Origin: Solirubrobacter soli DSM 22325
Lineage (GTDB): Bacteria; Actinomycetota; Thermoleophilia; Solirubrobacterales; Solirubrobacteraceae
NCBI RefSeq assembly: GCF_000423665.1
Contig: NZ_AUIK01000009.1
Span: 310,001 to 374,000 of the forward strand
DNA: 64,000 nucleotides
Direction of reading: 5' to 3'
Positions 42,878 to 52,400 of the stretch are shown piece by piece. The position numbers and the translations under genes are program-made. A model generated the notes under the pieces. It worked only from the letters and a program-made list of their open reading frames with translations. It had not been told where the DNA came from and did no database searches. Each line of letters begins with the position of its first letter. Position 1 is the stretch's first letter.

Positions 42878-43672
42878 GTGTCCGACCATCTGGCCCGCAT
42901 GCTCCTCATCCAGGGCACGGCTCCGTCCAAGCTCGAGACCGCGCTGCTGCATCAGGCGCTCGTCACACGGCGCGTACCCGGCACTCTAAGCGCGAGCACC
43001 GTTTGGCAATGCGCGATGGCCGACGGCCAGGTGGCGTTCCACAAACCGCTGGTCCCGATGTCCACCCCGCACCCGCACCTCGGGATGCCCGTGTATGTCT
43101 GGTACGGCCATGCCGAGCCTGCGGCGGTTGCGGTCAACGAGGCCGCCGCCTGGCGCCTCGCGCGAGCGCTGGGAGCGCCATACGACACCCTGGTGGCAAC
43201 GTCCGTCATCCGGTGGCTGCCCGGTGAGCCGGGAATCGCCGCCGACTGGGGATCTCTGACACGCGAGGGTGCCGGTCCGTCCGGTCGTATCGAGCCGCTG
43301 AGTACCGGAAGCCTGTGTGATCCTTCGGCGTTCTTCGACTGCCTGATCGGCCAGCAGGACCGGCACGCCGGCAACTTCCGCTTTGATCCGGCGACGGGAA
43401 TCCTCACGCTGATCGATCACGGATACAGCTTCCCCGGGGGTGCGTGGCGAATGAACGACAGCGCGTTCCTGCGCCGGCGTCATGCTGAGGGTCGTGCTTC
43501 GCTCCGGCCGGCCGAGGTCGCCCTGCTGAACCGGCTGCAGGGAGACGCGGTGTGGGCCGAATTGCGGGCAGTGCTGCGCGATGATCAGTTCGACGCCCTC
43601 GAACGCCGACGCGGGGCGATGCTCACTCGAGGCGAGTTGCTTCAACCTACGAGCACGGATTTCTCGCCGTGA
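42878..43672 (+). CDS. Small PI3/4-kinase/HipA-like kinase of unknown substrate
   Basis: 264 residues, family not named. The kinase core is recognisable: QVAFHKPL (Lys56, the beta-3 Lys of the FKP motif), NEAAAWRLARALGA (Glu88 helix), CLIGQQDRHAGNFRF (catalytic loop DRHxxN: Asp161, Arg162, His163, Asn166, as in PI3/PI4 kinases) and LTLIDHGYSFP (Asp180-His-Gly, the DFG equivalent). All catalytic residues appear intact. There is no membrane segment. The HipA toxin and CtkA protein kinase of H. pylori share this fold, so a protein kinase or toxin role is plausible. The coding sequence has slightly lower third-position G+C than its neighbours. Two genes downstream encode an unknown protein and an XRE regulator. 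Confidence 0.78.
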   Translation: MSDHLARMLLIQGTAPSKLETALLHQALVTRRVPGTLSASTVWQCAMADGQVAFHKPLVPMSTPHPHLGMPVYVWYGHAEPAAVAVNEAAAWRLARALGAPYDTLVATSVIRWLPGEPGIAADWGSLTREGAGPSGRIEPLSTGSLCDPSAFFDCLIGQQDRHAGNFRFDPATGILTLIDHGYSFPGGAWRMNDSAFLRRRHAEGRASLRPAEVALLNRLQGDAVWAELRAVLRDDQFDALERRRGAMLTRGELLQPTSTDFSP

Positions 43673-43791
43673 ACTCAGACGAAGGGAACGTATGTTCGTA
43701 CCGTCAACGCGCCAGCTTTCGGCCTGCCATTGAAACCGATTTACCTCTTGGGTTAACTCATCGCCGATCGGCGTCGATACCTAGGACACGC
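43673..43791 (+). promoter_or_regulatory. Leader/promoter region of the unknown-XRE operon
   Basis: A frame runs from the kinase stop (a GTGA overlap) to the next gene, but only about half of its third positions are G or C and it includes two TTA codons, so it is probably not translated. It contains the palindrome CGCCGATCGGCG and a -10-like TACCTA (43778-43783). Confidence 0.45.
43762..43773 (+). promoter_or_regulatory. 12-bp perfect palindrome CGCCGATCGGCG (candidate XRE operator)
   Basis: The palindrome lies directly upstream of the -10-like element and 18 bases before the ATG at 43792. It is the natural site for autoregulation by the XRE protein encoded two genes on. Confidence 0.5.
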
Positions 43792-44124
43792 ATGCAGCGC
43801 ATCACGATCACCCAGTTCGCCTATTCGCCCGCCGCGCAGGACTTCGTCGGCACCGTCACCGGCGTCATCGACTATGACGGGCGCGAGGTCCACCTGCGTC
43901 ATGGCGGTGAAGCATGGCTGCAGCTGCGCGTGCCCGACCCGACGACCGGGGAATCGCTGGGCGTGGAAGACGATCCGCAACGCTGGGTGGAGCTGTTCCC
44001 CTCATTCGTCGGTGGCGGAGACACCGACGTGACCGTCGCGTCGTTCATCCAAGGCGAACGGCCCGCGATGCACGATGTCACTCCGGCTATCGCTGCTCTG
44101 GCCGCCGCCGTACACGCTGAGTGA
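43792..44124 (+). CDS. 110-residue protein of unknown function between kinase and XRE genes
   Basis: Start at ATG 43792. No family recognised. The sequence is acidic and beta rich: QRITITQFAYSPAAQDFVG, TGVIDYDGREVHLRHGGEAWLQLRVPDP, WVELFPSFVGGGDTDVTVASFIQGERPAMHDV, ending in an Ala-rich helix. No signal peptide, membrane helix or cysteine. Its stop overlaps the XRE ATG by one base (TGATG), so the two are coupled. By analogy with tripartite HipBST-like modules it could modulate the kinase, but it does not look like the HipA N-subdomain, so this is speculation. Confidence 0.62.
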   Translation: MQRITITQFAYSPAAQDFVGTVTGVIDYDGREVHLRHGGEAWLQLRVPDPTTGESLGVEDDPQRWVELFPSFVGGGDTDVTVASFIQGERPAMHDVTPAIAALAAAVHAE

Positions 44125-44399
44125 TGCCGCGCACGACCACGTCCCCGGTCGACGCGGAAGCGGTCGGCCGGCGCATCCGTGCGACTCGCGAGGCTCTCGG
44201 GCTCTCGCAGGCCGCGCTTGCTGATCGTCTCGACGTCTCCCCCGCCTACCTCAACAAGCTCGAGGCGGGGCGGGGGAATCCGACCATCGGCTCTCTCGCT
44301 CGCATCGCGACCGCGCTGGGCTGTCGGCTCGCCATCGACTTCGAGCTCATGCAGCAAACCGGGTCGAGCGCGGTCGACGTGCTTGCCGGTGCTCCCTAA
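44124..44399 (+). CDS. XRE-family helix-turn-helix regulator
   Basis: 91 residues. A lambda-repressor-like HTH is evident: IRATREALGLSQAALADRLDVSPAYLNKLEAGRGNPTIGSLARIATALG. The remaining C-terminus is short (LAIDFELMQQTGSSAVDVLAGAP), as in HipB-type antitoxins and small repressors. It is translationally coupled to the unknown 110-residue protein and converges on the 2OG oxygenase gene with a CTAA stop overlap. It probably represses the operon through the CGCCGATCGGCG palindrome. Confidence 0.85.
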   Translation: MPRTTTSPVDAEAVGRRIRATREALGLSQAALADRLDVSPAYLNKLEAGRGNPTIGSLARIATALGCRLAIDFELMQQTGSSAVDVLAGAP

Positions 44400-45427
44400 C
44401 CTCGATCGGTTTGCGCTACGAGGTCGGCGTGGTGGCGTGCGGCCACGTCGGGGTGGGCGCGCAGCCGGACCTTCAGGGTGTTGAAGCCGTAGTAGGAGAG
44501 GATCGGGTTGTCGGGGTCGGCGCTCGCGCCCCCCGGCGCCTCGGCGGCGAGTGCGGGCGGGAGCGTGACCGGCACGATCCTGGCCTCGAACCTCGGGTTG
44601 AAGAAGTAGGCGATCGAGAGGCGCTGGATGCCCTTGGGCGGGCTGACCACCCGGTGAGGCGTGGCGCGGAAGTAGCCGCTGCTGACCAGCTGGAGCAGCT
44701 CGCCGATGTTGATCACGAACGACCCCGGCAGCGCGGGGACGGCGACCCACTCGCCGTCGACCTCGGCCTCGAAGCCGCCGACGGTGTCCTGGTGCAGGAG
44801 CGTGAGGAAGCCGGCGTCGGTGTGCGCGCCGACGCCCTGGTCGGTCGAGAAGGTCTCGCTCGGCGCCGGGTAGCGGATGATCTTCGTCAGGACCTCGGGC
44901 GGGTCGACCAGGTCGTCGAAGTGGTCGGCGGACTGGCCGAGCGCGAGGGCGACCGCGCGCATCAGCGTGTGTCCGGCCGCTTCGACCGCCGCGTTGTACT
45001 CGCTGACGACCGTGCGGAACTCCGGCAGGCCTTCCGGCCACAGGTTCGGCCCGCGCAAGCGCAGCCAGTCCGGGTCGTCGGGCCCGATCTCGGGAGCCGG
45101 CTGCTCGCGGCCGACGTCGACCTGGTCGCGGAGGTCGCGTCGTCCGTTGGTGTGCTCGGTGCCCAGGCGCGTGTAGCCGCGGAACTGCGGCGAGTGCACG
45201 TTCTCGATCTCCAGCCGCTCCTCCTCGGGAAGGGCGAAGAACTCCTCCGCGACCCGCCGGACGCGGGCGATGAGCTCGTCTCCAACGCCGTGGCCGACGA
45301 GGTACGCGGCGCCGATGCCGTGGAAGGCGTCGCGCAGCGCCTCGACGAACGCCGCGCCGGTGGGGCCGTCCGGATCCGTGCGGAAGCCGGAGATGTCGAG
45401 GACGGGAAGTGGGGACGGTGCGGTCAC
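44396..45427 (-). CDS. 2-oxoglutarate/Fe(II)-dependent dioxygenase (isopenicillin N synthase family)
   Basis: 343 residues. The N-terminal DIOX_N domain (LPVLDISGF, DAFHGIGAAYLVGHGVGDEL, FFALPEEERLEIE, RGYTRLGTEHTNG) leads to the catalytic jelly roll: GVGAHTDAGFLTLLHQD (His and Asp ligands), SFVINIGELLQLVSSGYFRATPHRVV (second His) and RLSIAYFFNP (2OG-binding Arg). It hydroxylates or otherwise oxidises a small molecule; substrate unknown. GTG start at 45427 with TAAGCT seven bases upstream. Confidence 0.9.
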   Translation of the reverse strand: MTAPSPLPVLDISGFRTDPDGPTGAAFVEALRDAFHGIGAAYLVGHGVGDELIARVRRVAEEFFALPEEERLEIENVHSPQFRGYTRLGTEHTNGRRDLRDQVDVGREQPAPEIGPDDPDWLRLRGPNLWPEGLPEFRTVVSEYNAAVEAAGHTLMRAVALALGQSADHFDDLVDPPEVLTKIIRYPAPSETFSTDQGVGAHTDAGFLTLLHQDTVGGFEAEVDGEWVAVPALPGSFVINIGELLQLVSSGYFRATPHRVVSPPKGIQRLSIAYFFNPRFEARIVPVTLPPALAAEAPGGASADPDNPILSYYGFNTLKVRLRAHPDVAARHHADLVAQTDRG

Positions 45428-45434
45428 CGTCCCC

Positions 45435-45440
45435 AGCTTA
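45435..45440 (-). promoter_or_regulatory. -10 element TAAGCT of the 2OG-dioxygenase gene
   Basis: TAAGCT on the minus strand ends seven bases before GTG 45427. Confidence 0.5.
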
Positions 45441-45451
45441 TGTGTCCCGGC

Positions 45452-47821
45452 TTACGGGGCCGTCGTCGCGAGCGTGAACGTCAGGGTCCTGGCGTAGGGG
45501 CCGGTGCGCAGCGCGTCACTCGCGTTCACCTGTTGCTTGAAGGTGATCGTCACCGCGTCGTTGGAGACCGGCGCGGCCCAGCTCGACTTGCTGAACGCGA
45601 CCTGCAGCGGCGCCGGCAGCGTGAAGGCGCCGTTGGCGAGATGGCCCGGGTCGCTCACGCTCAGCGTCGCGTCACCCGCCGTGGAGGTCACGGTCGCGGT
45701 CGTCGTGGCCGTGTACTCCTTGGCCAGGCCCGGCGTGAACGCGCCGAACGAGGCGGCGCCGCCAAGCGTGAGCGACAGCGTCGCCGGCACGGTGCCGCCG
45801 ACCTGACCCGGGACGTCGGTCGTCTTCGGCGTCACGGTGAGCGGGTCGCTGGTCTGGGTCGTCGTGTCGTAGCCGAGCTTGGAGCCGGTGACCGCGACCG
45901 TGATCGCGTGGCCGACGTCCGCGGTGACCGTCGTGTACGTGGAGCCGGTGGCGATCGCGGCGCCGTCGCGCTTCCACTGGAACGCGAAGGACATCCCGGA
46001 GTCCCAGTCGCCGGGGTTGGCGGTGAGGGTCGAGCCGACGGCCTTGTCGCCAGTGATCGTGGGGTGCGCGGGGACGCGGGTCGCGCAACTGTGCGCCGAC
46101 ACGTCCGCCCAACGGTTCCCGCGGGTGGCGCTCAGGTCGGGGTCAGGCTGCCCGGCGGGCGGCGTGTGCGTCGAGATGTAGCTGAGGATGTCGGTGAGCA
46201 TCGCCTGCGTCGACGCGTACGGCGTGTAGCCGTGCGGCTGGCCGGCGCCGTAGGTGAACGTCGCGTAGCTGGTGCTCCCGCTCAGCCGCTCGACGGTGTC
46301 CTGGAACGCCTTCACGCCCTCGTTGAGGTAGTACGTGTCCTGGGTGCCGACCCAGATGTGCAGCTTGTCCCTGAGGACCGGGCCGAGCGTCGCCCAGTGG
46401 TCGGTGAGGACCTCGCTCATGTCCATCCCCTTCCACTTGTCGACCGCGCCGTGGTCGATCGCGCCGTCGACCTTGTTCCACGGCTCGAGCGGGTAGCAGT
46501 TGGCCCCCTGGGCACCGAAGGCCGCGTTCCAGATGTCCCACTGGCCGACCTGGGAGCGCGTGCGGTTGCCGACCGCGAGCTCGTAGTGGTTCTCGTTCGG
46601 CATCGTCAGCGTGACGGTGTCGACCCCGGTCGCGATGTTGTAGTTGTGCGACGACGGGATCACGTCCCCGTTGTCCTCGACGTAGGCGCTTCTGGCGTTG
46701 TAGAGGTCGACGGTCTGGTGGGCGTTGAAGTCGAGCGAGTCCGGGTAGCCGGACCAGGCCGAGCCGAAGACGTCCGGCCGGAAGATCATGTTCGCGACGG
46801 TGATCCACCCGCCGGTCGAGCCGCCGGTGAGGGCGCGGGCGTACGGCCGCGCGATCGTCCGGAACATCGCGTCGAGCTTCGGGATCAGCTCGTCGTTGAT
46901 CGCATCGCCGTACGGCCCGAGGTTCGGCGAGTTCACGACGTAGGAGTCGTCGTAGAACGGGTTCTCGGTGCGGAACGAGACGCCGATCATCTTTGGGTTC
47001 GCGGGGTCGCGCCACCAGCCGGACAGGCCGGTCGTCGCGGTCTCGCTGAAACCGAACGGGTTGCTCGTCGAGTAGTGACCCTGCGAGTAGACCACCGGGT
47101 AGCGCTTGCCCGCGTTGGCCGGGTCGTCGTAGTCCCACGGCAGCAGCACCGTCGCGGCGACATACATGTCCCGACCCCAGAACCTGCTCAGCAGCTCGCT
47201 CTTGATCTTGACCTGCTTGACGTGGGCCGACTCGGCCGGGTTGCCCTGCTGGCACGTGCCGCCCGCGGGCACCGTCTGGGAAGGCGTGAGCTTCTCGGCG
47301 AGCGTCAGCGCGAGGCTGGTGTCCTGGTTGCGGTCGATCGTGACCGTCTGCATCGCGCTACGCAGGTTCCCGGGCGACGAGAACGGCCGTCCGCCGTCAC
47401 CGCACGGGAAGTGCATGTCGACGGTCGAGCCGTCCGAGCGGTGCGCGACCTCATACACGTTGAAGAACGCGCGCGCCGTGTACGTGCCCGACGGCAGGTC
47501 GTCGAGCGACGCCTTCGGGTATCCGTAGACCCCCTCGAACCCATTCCCGCCGCCGGACAGCGAGACCGACTGCCCGGGCGCGACGTCGGCGATGTCCTTG
47601 CCGAAGACGAGCGTTGACCCGGTAGCGCTCACGGAGCTCAGCGGGTCCGCGGTTCCGGGACGGAGCAGCAGGTACACGCGCCCATGCAGGTGCGAGTCGA
47701 CGACTGCGTTGCCGAACGTGATGTCGGCTTCCAGCGGTGCGGCGGCTTGCGCGGTTCCGGGCGCGGCGAGCAATGCGGCCGTGGCGAGAGCACCCGCGAG
47801 CGCGGGGCGGAATGACGGCAT
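45452..47821 (-). CDS. Large secreted alpha/beta-hydrolase (esterase-like) with shared C-terminal module
   Basis: 789 residues. The signal peptide is ALAGALATAALLAAPGTAQA. An N-terminal beta domain precedes an alpha/beta hydrolase with TVLLPWDYDDPANAGKRYPVVYSQG and the nucleophile elbow ALTGGSTGGW, resembling esterase D/PHB-depolymerase-like hydrolases. HGYTPYASTQ carries a likely catalytic His. An Ig-like domain (ITGDKAVGSTLTANPGDWDSG) is followed by a C-terminal ~120-residue module (VGGTVPATLSLTLGGAASFGAFTPG to TLTFTLATTAP) almost identical to that of the S15-like peptidase at 57251. GAAGGAGGG supports the ATG start. Substrate unknown. Confidence 0.8.
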   Translation of the reverse strand: MPSFRPALAGALATAALLAAPGTAQAAAPLEADITFGNAVVDSHLHGRVYLLLRPGTADPLSSVSATGSTLVFGKDIADVAPGQSVSLSGGGNGFEGVYGYPKASLDDLPSGTYTARAFFNVYEVAHRSDGSTVDMHFPCGDGGRPFSSPGNLRSAMQTVTIDRNQDTSLALTLAEKLTPSQTVPAGGTCQQGNPAESAHVKQVKIKSELLSRFWGRDMYVAATVLLPWDYDDPANAGKRYPVVYSQGHYSTSNPFGFSETATTGLSGWWRDPANPKMIGVSFRTENPFYDDSYVVNSPNLGPYGDAINDELIPKLDAMFRTIARPYARALTGGSTGGWITVANMIFRPDVFGSAWSGYPDSLDFNAHQTVDLYNARSAYVEDNGDVIPSSHNYNIATGVDTVTLTMPNENHYELAVGNRTRSQVGQWDIWNAAFGAQGANCYPLEPWNKVDGAIDHGAVDKWKGMDMSEVLTDHWATLGPVLRDKLHIWVGTQDTYYLNEGVKAFQDTVERLSGSTSYATFTYGAGQPHGYTPYASTQAMLTDILSYISTHTPPAGQPDPDLSATRGNRWADVSAHSCATRVPAHPTITGDKAVGSTLTANPGDWDSGMSFAFQWKRDGAAIATGSTYTTVTADVGHAITVAVTGSKLGYDTTTQTSDPLTVTPKTTDVPGQVGGTVPATLSLTLGGAASFGAFTPGLAKEYTATTTATVTSTAGDATLSVSDPGHLANGAFTLPAPLQVAFSKSSWAAPVSNDAVTITFKQQVNASDALRTGPYARTLTFTLATTAP

Positions 47822-47894
47822 CAGGCAGACCCTCCTTCTGCTGTTGCGTAGGACTTGCCCCGCACTCTGTCACGATCGACGCGAGCGACCTCCA

Positions 47895-49292
47895 CTAGGG
47901 CTCGTAGGCGACGTTGCGGGCCTTGAGCTCGCGTTCGATGGCCAGGACGTCGAACTGCTTGCCGGCCATGTCGGAGAGCAGGGTCGCGTCGGCGTCGGCG
48001 CGCGCGGCCGTGAGCCGGCGGATCAGTTCGGCGGTGCTCAGGGACCCGAGGTCGGATGACTCGATCGGGAGGTCGACCGTCTCCTCGCCGTTCACCGTCG
48101 AGCGGTTCCACTGCTTCGCGGCGTCCATGAACTCGGCGCTCGGCGGGCCCTGGCGCACCACGGTCAATGGGTCGAGCGTGACGACGCCGCCCTCGCAGCG
48201 GAACCCCCACGCGACCGATCCGAGGTACTTGTTCGCGAGCGCCCCTTCGAGGACGAGCGCCGTGACCTCGAACGTCTTCTCCCACTCCTGTTCGTCGAAC
48301 TGGCGCCGGAAGGTGGGTTTGTCGGTCAGGATCGCGCGCTGGACGAAGTCCTCCTCGTCCGGCCGCTGCTTGGCCCGGCGGAACCCATGCTGGTTGCCCT
48401 TCTTGGTCGCCTCCGATTCCTCGAGCGTGGTCGCGTCCTCGCCTGAAGAGGCGTAGATCGGGCTTGTGTCCGTGCTGTATTGCGACGGCTGGTCGATCGC
48501 TCGGCCCGGGTGGCTCGACATCTCCGGAAGGGCCAGTGCCGCATTGGTCGTGCTGACGAAGTGGGGTGTGGCGACGGCGGGGTCCTGCTCGGTCGACTTG
48601 AGCGTCCTCACCGTCTGGACGAGCGCGATCCGCTCCGACACGACCGGGTGCGTCGGCTCGAAGTGCAGCGTGATGGCCGCGCCGAACAGGTTGCTGGCGG
48701 GGTCGTGGGGTAGCAACGCATAGCTCTTGGTCTCCCAGATGCCGCCGGTCGTCGTCGCCTCGGCGAGCTGGATGCCGCCCGCCGCCGCGACGCCGACGTC
48801 GCCCACGGGCCTGCCGGCGGCGACGGCCGCGCCGGCCGCCCGCGCCGCGCGCTCGGCGTCCGTGCTCGGTCCGGTGTCGCACGCCACCCCTTCCGCGCCG
48901 CGCCGCTGCTGGACGACGTGCGCGAGCTCGTGCGCGACGAGCTCGTCCGTCGGGGACGCGTCACGGAACGCGATCTGCGTTCCGCGCGCGGCGGCGCTCG
49001 CGCCAAGTGCTCCCAGTCCGGCTTCTGCGGCCGGCCCGCCGAGGTAGGCGCGGACGTCGCCGAAGCCGGTGCCGAAGGCCGCCTCCATCGCGCGCCGCCG
49101 CGGCACCTCCACCGGCTGTCCCGACGTCGCCTGCGCGAACGCCTCTGACCGCCCGAGCGCGCGGCTGGCCGCCTGGTTTCCGGCTGTCCGCTGCAGCGCG
49201 ATCAGAGCGGGCGCGGCGAGCGGCAGCTCGGCGCGCTCGGAGTGGGTGAGCGGCAGCGTGTCGTCGTACGCGGCCGCGTGGGCGAACGTCAT
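47895..49292 (-). CDS. DUF4157 (eCIS-core) protein, candidate injected or secreted effector
   Basis: 465 residues, no signal peptide. The N-terminal ~130 residues are a DUF4157/eCIS-core domain: RRRAMEAAFGTGFGDVRAYLGGPAAEAGLGALGASAAARGTQIAFRDA followed by LVAHELAHVVQQRRG, where HELAH is a zinc-type HExxH. The preceding LQRTAGNQAASRAL is the usual linker before it. The C-terminal ~280 residues are unlike anything I recognise and rich in Ser/Thr/Glu. In many genomes DUF4157 proteins are linked to extracellular contractile injection systems or act as orphan effectors. No sheath, tube or baseplate gene is present in the window. Confidence 0.78.
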   Translation of the reverse strand: MTFAHAAAYDDTLPLTHSERAELPLAAPALIALQRTAGNQAASRALGRSEAFAQATSGQPVEVPRRRAMEAAFGTGFGDVRAYLGGPAAEAGLGALGASAAARGTQIAFRDASPTDELVAHELAHVVQQRRGAEGVACDTGPSTDAERAARAAGAAVAAGRPVGDVGVAAAGGIQLAEATTTGGIWETKSYALLPHDPASNLFGAAITLHFEPTHPVVSERIALVQTVRTLKSTEQDPAVATPHFVSTTNAALALPEMSSHPGRAIDQPSQYSTDTSPIYASSGEDATTLEESEATKKGNQHGFRRAKQRPDEEDFVQRAILTDKPTFRRQFDEQEWEKTFEVTALVLEGALANKYLGSVAWGFRCEGGVVTLDPLTVVRQGPPSAEFMDAAKQWNRSTVNGEETVDLPIESSDLGSLSTAELIRRLTAARADADATLLSDMAGKQFDVLAIERELKARNVAYEP

Positions 49293-49363
49293 GCCTCACA
49301 CGACGGGAGCCCACCGAAACACCTTCCCTCATCGGGGCCCTTGCCATACCCCTTGCGCGAACA

Positions 49364-49397
49364 GGCCGCGCGAGGTCCGGGGGGACCTCGCGCGGCC
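49364..49397 (-). terminator. Strong 15-bp hairpin after the protease gene
   Basis: GGCCGCGCGAGGTCC (49364-49378) and GGACCTCGCGCGGCC (49383-49397) pair perfectly around a GGGG loop, 12 bases beyond the minus-strand stop at 49409. No long T-tract follows, but the stem is the strongest in the window and fits a factor-dependent or actinobacterial terminator. Confidence 0.6.
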
Positions 49398-49408
49398 GCC
49401 GCGATCGA

Positions 49409-52400
49409 TCAGCCGAGCTTGTAGGCGTACGGGATCGTCGTCACCTTGTCCCCGCCCAGCGAGGCGAGGTTGAACGTGTCGACGTCGATGAACCCGCGCT
49501 GCACCTTCCCCTTGTGGCCGGTCCAGTTGAACGTGAGCGTGATCGTCCCGGTCTGTCCCGGGGCGAGGCTCAGCGGCGCGTAGGGCGCGTTCGGGTCGAC
49601 GCTCTGCCGCCACACGTCCCCGCTGCTCGCGGTCACGTTCGTGTCGAACGGGTTGCTGTCCGCGATCCCCACGAGGTCCGCGGACGATCCGGCCGGGACG
49701 CCGGTCGGCCCGAAGGGCCCGGTCGGCTCAGGCAGGTCGAAGTAGAACCCCGGAGCGAGCTCCGGCGCGGTCACCCTCGCCGCCGACGCGTTCCCGATCG
49801 AGCCGCCGAGCACGTCAGGGTCGCCGGAGAAGTACGAGATCTCCGTCGTGATCGGGATGGTGCCCTTGGCGAGCACGGCGAACGCGTCGGTGTTCGTCGG
49901 CACCAGCCAGTTCGGCTGCGCGTTCAGCGATAGAGGCAGCCCGACGTCGTTGGCGCCGCTGCCGAGCAGGATCTGTTGCGTCTTCCCGTTCAACCGGGCA
50001 TCGGCGAAGAAGTCCTTGCGCACGCTGCCGGTGTTGGTGATCTTGATCGTCGCCGTCACCGGATGCCCGGGCTTCACCACGCTCGGGATGCCGCTGCTCG
50101 TCACCGGCGGCCCCGCGAACGTGATCGCGCCGGTGAACGGCTCGCGCAGGTGCTGCCCGGCGACCGGGCCGGACACCAGCAGGGTGAGCGTCCACAGGCC
50201 GCCTTGCGGCGAGCCATGGAAGAACTGCATGCTCCGTCCGAAGCCGAGCAGGTTGTCGCTCGCGTCGAAGACCGCGTTGGACTGCTCGGACACCGCCTGG
50301 CCGTTGGGGTCCACCAGGTAGCCGGTCAGTTGGTAGTTGTTGTCGGTGAGCTGGAGAGCCGCGTTCAGGGACGGCTCGCCGTTGGGCACGTTGAACTGAT
50401 AGGTGAACTGCTGACCGGCGTTGCCGGTCGAGCCGCCGCCGGTCAGCGTCCCGGCGAACGTGCCTCCCGCGCGCCCCAGCGGGACGAGCGAGCGGATGAT
50501 GATCGGGATGCTGCCGTCGTCGGCGCCGCCCGTGCCCATGTGCAGACGCAGGCCCTCGTCACCGGCCTGGCCGGCGCCGACGGTCACGTTGAACGCGCCG
50601 GTCTGCCCGGGCGCGAGCGTCTGCGCGGCGGGCGAGACCGAACCCACGGCGTGGAAGGCCTGAGCCTCGTAGTTGAACTGGACCTGCCCGCTGTAGACGG
50701 CGGCGTTGTTGACGGTGAAGATCACCGCCGTCCACTTGCCGGCGTTCGGCTTGCGGACCTCGACATGGCCGAAGCCGCTCTGGTCGGCGCCGATCAGCGA
50801 GTACGCCGCGACCTGGCCCTGTGGGTCGAACAACGTCTCGAACACCGCCGTTCCCTTGGAGAAGGCGTTCCAGGTGATGTCGCCGGTGAGGTAATCCGCC
50901 CCGGGTCCGACGTTGAACGTGTGCACCGCGTAGAAGTCGGTGTTCCCCTCGCCGTCGATGTAGGTCGGCGACGCCGTGGAGAGCGTCACCGCGCCGGTGT
51001 CGTCCGAGAGCGGCGTCGGGCGGCCGAGCACCGACGGCGAGACCGTCTGCGGCGCGGTGCCCTCGTTGGTCGCGCGCACCGTGAAGGTGTGCGACTGCCC
51101 GGCGTTGACCGTCGCGTTGAGCGACTTCTGATCGAGCAGCAGCGTCTGGCCCTGGTTGGCGCCGCGATCGATCGACTCGGCGAGCTGCACCGCCTTGAGC
51201 GTGTTGACGAGACCGGCGCCCTGGCGGTCGGCGGGGGCGCCGAGGTCGGTGGCCGTGCTCGTGATGATCTGCTCGACCTGCGCCGGCGTGGGCAGGCGGC
51301 CGCCGTGGGTCTTGGCGTAGGCCTGGAGGACCAGCGCCGCGGTCCCGGAGGTCTCCGGCGCGGACGCGCTCGTGCCGCCGGCCGCCCAGATCGGCGGCGG
51401 GTTCGCTCCCTTGTCGATGTCGGCGCAGCCGAAGAACGTCTTCGTGTCGCTGCTGCACAGCGACCAGCCGCGGTCACCCGGCGCGACGACGTCGACCGTG
51501 TCGGGGTTGAACTCGTCGATGCCGTCCGAGCTGAGCGCCGTGATGTTGTTGTTCTCCCAGCCACCCGGCGAGAGCTGCGTGCCGTAGCGGGTCGTCTGGC
51601 GGTAGACCCGGTAGGTCGTTGTGCCGCCGACGGCGATCACGCCGGGCGTCGTCGCCGGCGAGCCGATGTTGTTGAACGGGCCGGCGTCACCGCTGGACGC
51701 GACGACCGTGACGCCCGCGGCCACCGCGGCCTGATCGGCCAGCGCGACCGGGTCGTTCTCGGTGTTCGGCAGCGGATTGCCGCCGATCGACTCGTTGAGG
51801 ATGTTGACGCGGTCATGCAGGACCGCCCACTCGATCCCCTGCACGATCGTCGAGTCGAAGAAGCCGGCGTTCGGGCCGGAGAGGTTGATCACGGCCAGGC
51901 TCGCGCCGGGTGCGACACCGGCGATCTTGATGTTGCAGCCGGGCGGGAGCGGGTGCGCGGGGTTGACGAAGCCCGAGAGGTCGTACGTCTGATTGGCCTG
52001 TGAGGCGATCGTCCCCGCGTCGAGGAACGACTCGCGGCCGTCGCTCGGCGCGTTGGTGCCGAAGCCGCTGAAGTCCTGGTAGTCGTAGATCACGTGCTGG
52101 CCGTTGGGCCGGATCAGGTCGGGGTTGTTCGGGTCCAGGCCGTCGGCGACGATGCCCACCCGGATGCCGCTGCCGTCGACGATCTGCTCGGCGGCGTCCA
52201 CGTTCATCACCTGGCGCGCCTCGGGCTCGATCATCGGCTTGCTCGGGTCCGTCGGGCAGATCGGCTGCGAGCCGGTCGACGCGATGTCCGGAACGGCCGC
52301 TGGACCCGGGCCGCTGTCGAGCGTCGCGAAGTGGCGGAACGCGTCCGGAACCACCGCCTGGATCGTCGAGTCCGAGCGGAGGTGCTGCGCCTCCGCCGCG

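Noticed and set aside
43669..43791. N-terminal extension of the 110-residue protein starting at GTG 43669 (GTGA overlap with the kinase stop)
   Set aside because: The 41 extra codons have only about half G+C in third position and two TTA codons, unlike every real gene nearby, and they contain the promoter-like palindrome.
42878..44399. Classical hipBA toxin-antitoxin operon
   Set aside because: Gene order, the 110-residue middle protein, the separate promoter and the lack of a HipA N-subdomain do not match hipBA; only a relationship in fold is supported.
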